Part shown: positions 17,029 through 22,133 of the stretch, piece by piece
Layout of the letters: every line of letters begins with the position of its first letter
Numbering within the stretch: the stretch's first letter is position 1
Source of the DNA: Pseudomonadota bacterium
GTDB taxonomy: Bacteria; Pseudomonadota; Gammaproteobacteria; PS1; Pseudothioglobaceae
Reading direction: 5' to 3'
DNA: 22,133 nt
Assembly: GCA_022600395.1 (NCBI GenBank)
Contig: JAHZKM010000015.1
Coordinates: 1 to 22,133 of the forward strand
Notes under the pieces: generated by a model
What the model saw: the letters and a program-made list of their open reading frames with translations, nothing else
The model's database searches: none
What the model was told of the DNA's origin: nothing
Translations under genes and position numbers: made by a program

Positions 17029-19305
17029 TTAAAGTTTACAAACGCCATCAGCGCAGGCATTATCATCTTCTTTTTCAAGCATATTATCTCCACCGCCATC
17101 ACGAGTCGTGTGATAATAAAGCGTCTTGATACCATATTTATAAGCCTTTAAAAGATCCATTAGAAACAGCTTCATAGGCACACGATTCGCTTCAAATTGA
17201 GAAGGGTCATAATGCGTATTGGTACTAATTGACTGATCAACAAATTTCTGCATAATGGCGCACAGCTGAAGATAGCCTTCATTATCTTTAATATCCCACA
17301 ACAGCTCATACTTATCTTTTAGCGTTTCGTAGTCGGGCACAATTTGCTTAAGAATGCCGTCTTTAGACTGTTTAACTGATACAAAGCCTCGTGGCGGCTC
17401 AATACCATTGGTTGAGTTAGAAATTTGTGAAGAGCTTTCACATGGCATTAATGCGGTTAGTGTTGAGTTGCGTAAACCTGTGGCCATAATATCACTGCGC
17501 AACTGATCCCAATCTAGCTTGAGCTCACAACCACAAAAAGTATCTATATTTTTCTTGTAAGTATCAGTTGGCATAATGCCTTGTGCATAATGCGTCTCAT
17601 TAAAAGATGGGCATGCGCCTTTTTCAACCGCTAGAATATTAGAAGCTTTAAGAGCGTAATATTGCAAAGCTTCAAAAGTATTATGAATTAATTCATTGCC
17701 CGAGCCGTCCGAATACTTGGCATTATTTTTAGCTAAATAATATGCCAAATTAGTAACACCAATACCCAGTGTGCGGCGATTCATACTAGCAATCCTTGCT
17801 GCCTTAAGTGGATAATCTTGATAGTCAAGCAAAGAGTCTAGTGCACGCACAATAATATCCGTAACATCTTCTAGCTCATCAAGCGATTCTAGAGCGCCCA
17901 AATTAACCGCTGACAGTGTGCACAGCGCCACTTCACCTTTTTCATCTTGAACCGAATGTAGCGGTTTAGTTGGCAAGGTGATCTCCATACAAAGATTAGA
18001 TTGACGTACAGGCGCCACTTTTGGATCAAAAGCGCCATGGGTATTGCAATGATCAACATTTTGTAAATAAATACGCCCTGTATTAGCACGCTCTTGCATA
18101 AACTTAGAAAATAAATCCCTGGCTTTAATCGTCTCTTTACGAATAGAGTCATCTTGCTCGTAAGCTTCATACAAACGCTTGAATTCATCTTGATCCTCAA
18201 AAAAACTATCATATAAACCAGGTGCATCATTCGGAGAAAATAAAGTAATATTTCCGTCTGCTAAAAAACGCTGGTACATTAACCCATTAAATTGCACCCC
18301 ATAATCCAAGTGACGAATTCTGTTTTCATCTGTTCCCGTATTGTTTTTTAATACTAATAGACTTTCAACTTCTAAATGCCACAAGGGATAGAATAGGGTA
18401 GCAGCACCACCACGAACACCACCTTGAGAGCAAGATTTTACGGCTGTATGGAAATGCTTATAAAAAGGAATACAGCCCGTATGTGTTGCCTCACCATTAC
18501 GAATAGGGCTTCCAATTGCTCGAATTCTGCCTGCATTAACACCAATACCCGCTCTTTGCGACACGTATTTAACAATTGCACCAGCTGTTGCACTAATTGA
18601 ATCAAGATCATCATCTGCTTCAATTAAAACGCACGATGAAAATTGGCGTGTTGGTGTTCGAACACCCGCCATAATAGGAGTAGGCAGGGATATTTTAAAG
18701 TTAGAAACACCATCATAAAAACGTTTAACAATTGACATGCGAGCTTGCGCTTCGTATTCTTGAAATAAGCACATACCCACAAGCATATAGAGTTGTTGTG
18801 GGGATTCATGAATATCACCTGTCACCCGGTTTTGAACCAAGTACTTGCCCTCAAGTTGCTTGACTGCAGCATACGAAAATTTCATATCACGCCAATGATC
18901 CATATACCCATCCAACTCTTCAATCTCAGTTTGAGTGTATTTATTCAAAATATCCTGATCATAAATACCCAAATCAGTAAACTTTTTAATATGGCTAAAA
19001 AGAGCAGGGGGTGTGAAAGATTTAAAAGCTTTTTTACGCAAATGAAAAATTGCCAATCTGGCAGCTAAATATTGATAATCTGGAACCTCTATTGAGATTA
19101 AATCAGCCGCTGACTTAATAATAGTTTCATGAATATCTTCGGTCTTAATTCCATCAAAAAAAGCCAGTTGCGCATTGATCTCAACCTGACTCACACTAAC
19201 GCCTTTGAGATCTTGCGAAGCCCAATGCACAACTCGATGGATTTTCTCCATGTCGATCAACTCCTGTTGACCGTTGCGCTTAGTGACTTTAATATTTTGA
19301 TTCAT
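17029..19305 (-). CDS. nrdA: Class Ia ribonucleotide reductase, alpha (catalytic) subunit
   Basis: NrdA reduces ribonucleoside diphosphates using a thiyl radical generated through NrdB. The 758-residue protein starts with an ATP-cone (residues about 5-95, [18 protein letters not shown]), which gives overall dATP/ATP activity control. It has the equivalents of the active-site cysteines: Cys225 (FSSCVLIE), Cys439 (SNLCMEI) and Cys462 (VALCTLS). It also has the substrate-loop sequence [11 protein letters not shown] and the radical-path tyrosine pair [10 protein letters not shown] near the C-terminus. The tail ends in CADGVCKL: Cys751 and Cys756 are the redox pair recharged by thioredoxin or glutaredoxin. 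GGGGGAG (19309-19315) is a strong ribosome-binding site. First gene of nrdA-nrdB-yfaE under an NrdR-type promoter. Confidence 0.98.
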   Translation of the reverse strand: MNQNIKVTKRNGQQELIDMEKIHRVVHWASQDLKGVSVSQVEINAQLAFFDGIKTEDIHETIIKSAADLISIEVPDYQYLAARLAIFHLRKKAFKSFTPPALFSHIKKFTDLGIYDQDILNKYTQTEIEELDGYMDHWRDMKFSYAAVKQLEGKYLVQNRVTGDIHESPQQLYMLVGMCLFQEYEAQARMSIVKRFYDGVSNFKISLPTPIMAGVRTPTRQFSSCVLIEADDDLDSISATAGAIVKYVSQRAGIGVNAGRIRAIGSPIRNGEATHTGCIPFYKHFHTAVKSCSQGGVRGGAATLFYPLWHLEVESLLVLKNNTGTDENRIRHLDYGVQFNGLMYQRFLADGNITLFSPNDAPGLYDSFFEDQDEFKRLYEAYEQDDSIRKETIKARDLFSKFMQERANTGRIYLQNVDHCNTHGAFDPKVAPVRQSNLCMEITLPTKPLHSVQDEKGEVALCTLSAVNLGALESLDELEDVTDIIVRALDSLLDYQDYPLKAARIASMNRRTLGIGVTNLAYYLAKNNAKYSDGSGNELIHNTFEALQYYALKASNILAVEKGACPSFNETHYAQGIMPTDTYKKNIDTFCGCELKLDWDQLRSDIMATGLRNSTLTALMPCESSSQISNSTNGIEPPRGFVSVKQSKDGILKQIVPDYETLKDKYELLWDIKDNEGYLQLCAIMQKFVDQSISTNTHYDPSQFEANRVPMKLFLMDLLKAYKYGIKTLYYHTTRDGGGDNMLEKEDDNACADGVCKL

Positions 19306-19324
19306 TTGCTCCCCCGAGTATTAA

Positions 19325-19391
19325 ACACTACATATAGTGTTTGTAAAAGATAATTGCAACTAAATATAGTGTATTTCAGGTTTTTTTGCAA
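19325..19391 (-). promoter_or_regulatory. nrdA promoter with two NrdR boxes
   Basis: Two 16-bp palindromic boxes match the NrdR consensus: ACACTACATATAGTGT (19325-19340, near-perfect) and CAACTAAATATAGTGT (19357-19372, 13 of 16 identical to the first). Their starts are 32 bp apart, about three helical turns, the usual NrdR arrangement. On the minus strand TTGCAA (19386-19391) and TATATT (19363-19368) form a -35/-10 pair with a 17-bp spacer. The distal box covers the -10 and the proximal box lies downstream, just before the Shine-Dalgarno sequence. Repression of nrdAB by NrdR bound to (d)ATP is the known mechanism. The nrdR gene is not in the window. Confidence 0.9.
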
Positions 19392-19623
19392 GTGGTAAAA
19401 ATAGCAATAATTAGCCTAAATTGCTAAACATATTGATATCAAAGGGATTGAGAGAGTAAAAAAAATTAAATTATTTTTGTCTGTTTAATTAAAAAAATAA
19501 CGCCATTTTATAGGGTCATAATATTATCTTTTTATAATAAAAAGACCAAACCTTAGTGTAGCAATACTAATCAAAATTATTGCACTAAATTTCAACAAAA
19601 AAGTATTTTTTTTGTTGAAAAAA
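19392..19623. other. AT-rich spacer between nrdA and the reductase gene, with small hairpins
   Basis: No gene is visible in this 232-bp stretch. It holds an inverted repeat TCTTTTTATAATAAAAAGA (19527-19545). It also holds an imperfect hairpin, TTAGTG plus CAAT (19553-19558, 19562-19565) pairing with ATTG-CACTAA (19579-19588). The third element is the hairpin at 19590-19620 listed separately. The first element is nearly pure A/T and can arise by chance in such DNA. Confidence 0.4.
19590..19620 (-). terminator. AT-rich hairpin after the reductase gene (possible terminator)
   Basis: TTTCAACAAAAAA (19590-19602) can pair with TTTTTTGTTGAAA (19608-19620). It starts three bases after the stop codon of the minus-strand reductase gene. 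GC content of the stem is low (about two GC pairs), so it is a weak terminator at best, but its position fits the end of that transcript. Confidence 0.45.
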
Positions 19624-20637
19624 CTAAATTGGTGAGGCGATTAATTGTGTGTCATTAAGACCATTTTCAAGCAAAAATTCACCCAAATAAATCAAAACTT
19701 CGGCTGGGGCAGAAATATAAACCTCTGATTGATTAACAACATTATGATCTAAAGAGTCATAAATTTTTTTAGCTACCTTATGGCAGTCATTATGACTATT
19801 ACGATCAAATTCACAAGCAATCGACTGATAATGATAATCATCCATAACAGCATGCCACGACTGAGCATGATTATCAAAGTAAGGGGTTGATTCATTCTCA
19901 GGATAGGCCCAATAAAAATAAATAGAGTTAGGCATTTCCAATGAAAAAGCATGTTCGACCAAGCTTCTAATAGGGGCAAACCCTCCATCCCATGCAATAA
20001 AAACCATTGGCCTAACTGACAGCTCCTTAAGAACAAAAACACCTTTTGGGCCAGTCAGATTAATACTATCCTTAACCTTTGTTGCTTGAGTGAAAATCAA
20101 CTGAGAAAACTTATCTTTATTAATGTTTCTAATGTGGAATTCAAGCTCCATACCATGACAAGGACATGAAGCAATAGGGTAGCGGGCAGCAGAGTTTTTA
20201 AAACTCAACTCAACATCTTGACCTGCCATAAACTGCAAAGTCTTAGAACGTGGCGTTCTTAAGCGCACAATTGCCATATTATCATTAACAAATTCAATCT
20301 TTTTAATTTTTGTTTGGATCTGCTGAAGTGGAATTGAGCGCACATCGCCAATCAAATTTAAATCAAGCTCAAGATTTGACCTGGGCGCATGACAACACAT
20401 CAAGAATTCCTGATTATCAATCTCCTCAGCTTTAAGACTGTAATCATGGTGCTTTATTTTTTCAATATCACCTTTAACAAGCCTGGCCCTACAAACTCCA
20501 CAAGTGCCATTGCTACATTCATAACGCATCGACAAACCATAACGAAGACCTGCCTCAAGAATCGAGTCTGAATTACTAGATTCAAAAGATTTATCACTAT
20601 TCTGAAGTTTAATTTGAAAAATATCTGATTGCTTCAT
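19624..20637 (-). CDS. 2Fe-2S ferredoxin / FAD / NAD(P) reductase (CDP-6-deoxyglucoseen reductase-like)
   Basis: From the ATG at 20637 this is 337 residues. An N-terminal 2Fe-2S domain has Cys41, Cys46 and Cys49 (CSNGTCGVC) with Cys81 or Cys82 (FLMCCHAP) as fourth ligand. A ferredoxin-NADP reductase-type FAD domain (about 105-205) follows, with RYPIAS at 152-157 in place of RxYS, then a nucleotide domain (about 210-337). The layout is that of AscD-like and phenol/toluene oxygenase reductases, which pass electrons from NAD(P)H to a partner. No partner oxygenase or sugar gene is in the window, so the acceptor is unknown. The usual GTGxAP pyridine-nucleotide motif reads DGGFAP (217-222). A longer reading from 20700 adds 21 unconserved residues and would begin inside a perfect inverted repeat; I prefer 20637, though neither start has a Shine-Dalgarno sequence. 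Confidence 0.85.
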   Translation of the reverse strand: MKQSDIFQIKLQNSDKSFESSNSDSILEAGLRYGLSMRYECSNGTCGVCRARLVKGDIEKIKHHDYSLKAEEIDNQEFLMCCHAPRSNLELDLNLIGDVRSIPLQQIQTKIKKIEFVNDNMAIVRLRTPRSKTLQFMAGQDVELSFKNSAARYPIASCPCHGMELEFHIRNINKDKFSQLIFTQATKVKDSINLTGPKGVFVLKELSVRPMVFIAWDGGFAPIRSLVEHAFSLEMPNSIYFYWAYPENESTPYFDNHAQSWHAVMDDYHYQSIACEFDRNSHNDCHKVAKKIYDSLDHNVVNQSEVYISAPAEVLIYLGEFLLENGLNDTQLIASPI

Positions 20638-20680
20638 TGTATTAAATAGGGTGTGTCTATTTATTGTAAAAATATTAGAG

Positions 20681-20720
20681 AAATTCGTATAATTTAACAT
20701 AATATAAATTATACGAATTT
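20681..20720. repeat. Perfect 16-bp inverted repeat between thioredoxin and reductase genes
   Basis: AAATTCGTATAATTTA (20681-20696) and TAAATTATACGAATTT (20705-20720) are exact reverse complements separated by eight bases. Each arm contains TATAAT reading outward from its end (minus strand at 20708-20713, plus strand at 20688-20693). A TTGACA lies on the minus strand at 20737-20742, 23 bp from the minus TATAAT. The element could be an operator over a promoter for the reductase gene, or an RNA hairpin in the leader or thioredoxin tail. Confidence 0.8.
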
Positions 20721-20745
20721 AAATTAATTAACCAAATGTCAATTT

Positions 20746-21090
20746 TTATTTCTTTTTCACCAAATTAATATTGATAAAATTACGCACAAATTCGGGATTT
20801 TGTGCCGAATGAAAGCGATCTACTTCCTTGCCATTTACAAAAGCAATTACAGTTGGAAATCCTCGAACACCATAACGTCCTGCAATTTTCATATTCTCGT
20901 CTTCGGCTTCAATTTTTGTAAGTAAAAACTCACTTTCGTCATATTCTAAAGATACAGAGTTAATAATTGGCTCCAAGATATTACATGGTCCACACCATTG
21001 AGCCGAAATATCTAATATTACAAGTCGATGATGCGACTCATCAAGCACAAGCGATTCAAAAGTATCGATATCAACTTCTAGAGCAGCCAT
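20746..21090 (-). CDS. Thioredoxin-fold protein with WCGPC active site
   Basis: This 114-residue protein has the thioredoxin fold without a signal peptide, so it should be cytoplasmic. It has the buried-Asp equivalent Asp27, redox motif WCGPC (32-36), cis-proline Pro79 (GFPT) and the NGKEVDRF beta-hairpin. It should reduce disulfides or act as a chaperone-like adaptor. The residue after CGPC is Asn instead of the usual Lys of thioredoxin 1, and the sequence is divergent (acidic surface, short Lys-rich end), so it may be a specialised paralogue and not the main thioredoxin. It starts four bases after the SH3-domain gene on the same strand, indicating cotranscription. Confidence 0.9.
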   Translation of the reverse strand: MAALEVDIDTFESLVLDESHHRLVILDISAQWCGPCNILEPIINSVSLEYDESEFLLTKIEAEDENMKIAGRYGVRGFPTVIAFVNGKEVDRFHSAQNPEFVRNFININLVKKK

Positions 21091-21094
21091 ATAA

Positions 21095-21763
21095 TTAATG
21101 ACGCCTAATTGTATTCAAATCAAAGTGGCGGCGCTTACTTCTACTATAGATAAAAAAGAATGCGAATGATAATATCATTAAGAAAACAACACCTAAATAT
21201 ATCCAATTATTCTTGAAGCTAAACATAAAAGAGGCTGTTGGGCTTGAATTTGGTGTAGATTTTTTAGTATCAGATGTCGATAAATTTTTTGAAAATTCTT
21301 TCATACCAGAAGAATTAGCTGTTTCTGGCTGCTTATCCTTTAGAAGCTTAATAGTGTCATTAAGCTTGGCAATTGTAGATTGTAAGCTTAAATTTTTATC
21401 ATTTAAAAGTGCATTGCTTTGAGTAAGCTTTGCCAATTTGGTATTAAGTTGTTCTAACGCTTGATGATTTAATGACGCTTGAGTAGATTTTTTTTCAGAT
21501 AAAGCGGGCTCTGAGCTAGTTACACTGTCGGATAAAATCCAACCAGTTATATCATCCAGAGTAACTAAAGACCAGCCGGAATAATGCATAGTCAAACGTT
21601 GCAATTGCTGATTTTTACCGACAATCCTAATAATGTTTTCGTCATTTATAGAGATTCTATCTGATCGAATAATCCCTTGGTCACTAACAACAAAAACAAA
21701 GGAGTTGGCTAACAGACTAAAACTTAACAACAACGAGAAAATAAAGAAAAAAACCTTATTCAT
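21095..21763 (-). CDS. SH3-domain membrane protein (YgiM/TIGR04211-like)
   Basis: The 222-residue protein has a signal peptide or N-terminal anchor (about residues 1-19, ending SLLANS) and a bacterial SH3-like beta domain (about 22-78) with GWSLV and TGWILSDSV. A Leu/Lys/Asn-rich coiled coil follows (about 98-143), then a Ser/Thr-rich linker, a transmembrane helix (about 187-206) and a basic tail (RSKRRHFDLNTIRRH). This order matches the YgiM family, whose role is not well established. SH3 domain and linker should lie in the periplasm, with the tail inside. Sequence similarity to E. coli YgiM is low by eye; I rely on domain order. It is first in line with the thioredoxin gene, four bases apart. 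Confidence 0.75.
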   Translation of the reverse strand: MNKVFFFIFSLLLSFSLLANSFVFVVSDQGIIRSDRISINDENIIRIVGKNQQLQRLTMHYSGWSLVTLDDITGWILSDSVTSSEPALSEKKSTQASLNHQALEQLNTKLAKLTQSNALLNDKNLSLQSTIAKLNDTIKLLKDKQPETANSSGMKEFSKNLSTSDTKKSTPNSSPTASFMFSFKNNWIYLGVVFLMILSFAFFFIYSRSKRRHFDLNTIRRH

Positions 21764-22133
21764 ATTTAAAGCTCAAGCGAACAACAAAAAACAATTCATA
21801 GTATAGCCGAAAACATGAAAAAACATGAAAAAACACAAGAAAAAATAATAATTTAATTAAAAATCAATAGGTTATGATTAAATCTAAATATTTGTTATAT
21901 TTTGACGTTTTGATGCTTACTTAAACCCAAACATCACTTTTACAAAATAATAGCTTAAATCTAAAATTTAAGAGTAATTATTAAAAAATAAGGAAATAAC
22001 AGGTTTTTATCGTTTTTTTTATTTAACTTGTGCCACACTAGATGGTTTTAGCGCGTGCGAATTTACTAGTTAGTCTATATTTTTGCTTTGGACTTTTTGG
22101 CTTATCTGGGATAGTTCGTTCAAAAAAATGACA
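21764..22133. other. Gene-poor right end: promoter region with phased A-tracts
   Basis: I see no convincing gene here. On the minus strand TATACT (21800-21805) is a likely -10 for the SH3-domain gene. Just upstream lies a 10-bp tandem repeat (AAACATGAAA twice, then a variant, 21811-21840). Its A-tracts (21810-21813, 21818-21823, 21828-21833, 21840-21845) are spaced about 10 bp, as in intrinsically bent DNA. At 22042-22131 a 29-codon plus-strand reading (MVLARANLLVSLYF...) resembles a single membrane helix but lacks a ribosome-binding site. Two minus-strand frames are open at the window edge for 20-32 codons, so the end of a neighbouring gene could be cut here. Confidence 0.45.

Noticed and set aside
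19527..19545. A/T inverted repeat as a terminator or small RNA
   Set aside because: It is almost purely A and T, has no GC-rich stem, and is not at the end of any gene; chance is likely in this spacer.
20638..20700. Twenty-one-residue N-terminal extension of the reductase
   Set aside because: Residues are unlike the family, and the start codon would lie in the loop of the perfect inverted repeat; the internal ATG at 20637 begins just before the conserved ferredoxin domain.
22038..22133. Minus-strand frame open to the right edge (32 codons, basic C-terminus) as the end of a gene
   Set aside because: A second minus-strand frame is also open and no motif is recognisable, so a gene cannot be supported without flanking sequence.

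Overview
The window is AT-rich, densely packed chromosomal DNA from a gammaproteobacterium. The best indications are the gene order hflK-hflC-hisZ-purA-rnr, E. coli-like class Ia NrdA/NrdB with a YfaE-type ferredoxin, RNase T, MnmH and LptD. Low GC combined with this gene set suggests a free-living or symbiotic sulfur-oxidiser relative (SUP05/Thioglobus/Ruthia group). That placement is inference from general resemblance; there is no phylogenetic marker in the window. I see no mobile element, tRNA, rRNA or CRISPR array.

Layout. Positions 1-776 (minus) hold the N-terminal part of lptD, cut by the window edge. A divergent control region separates it from a forward run of five close-packed genes (910-7431): hflK, hflC, hisZ, purA, rnr. 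A strong hairpin at 7444-7473 ends this run and also serves the convergent ilvD (7487-9154, minus). Divergent from ilvD are a stand-alone ArgA-type N-acetyltransferase (TTG start) and rnt (RNase T). The rnt 3' end overlaps the 3' end of a minus-strand pxpA-pxpB-pxpC operon for 5-oxoprolinase (10225-12498).

A 244-bp divergent spacer leads to a dimeric-type dUTPase, then selD and mnmH, which overlap and supply and use selenophosphate for tRNA 2-selenouridine. mnmH meets, by a 12-bp tail overlap, the minus-strand operon nrdA-nrdB-yfaE (15609-19305). Its promoter carries two NrdR boxes spaced 32 bp apart over the -10 region. Beyond a 318-bp AT-rich spacer lie, in minus-strand order, an SH3-domain membrane protein (21095-21763), a thioredoxin (20746-21090) and a flavin/2Fe-2S reductase (19624-20637). 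A perfect 16-bp inverted repeat sits between the last two. The final 370 bases hold phased A-tracts and no convincing gene.

Functionally this is a housekeeping stretch: envelope assembly and membrane protein quality control, purine, histidine, branched-chain and possibly arginine synthesis, RNA decay and maturation, oxoproline recycling, and dNTP supply (NrdAB, YfaE, dUTPase). I did not find a clearly undescribed system. The most worthwhile leads are the stand-alone ArgA-like domain, the perfect palindrome before the reductase whose nucleotide-binding motif is altered, the shortened HisZ, and several symmetric elements in divergent promoters.
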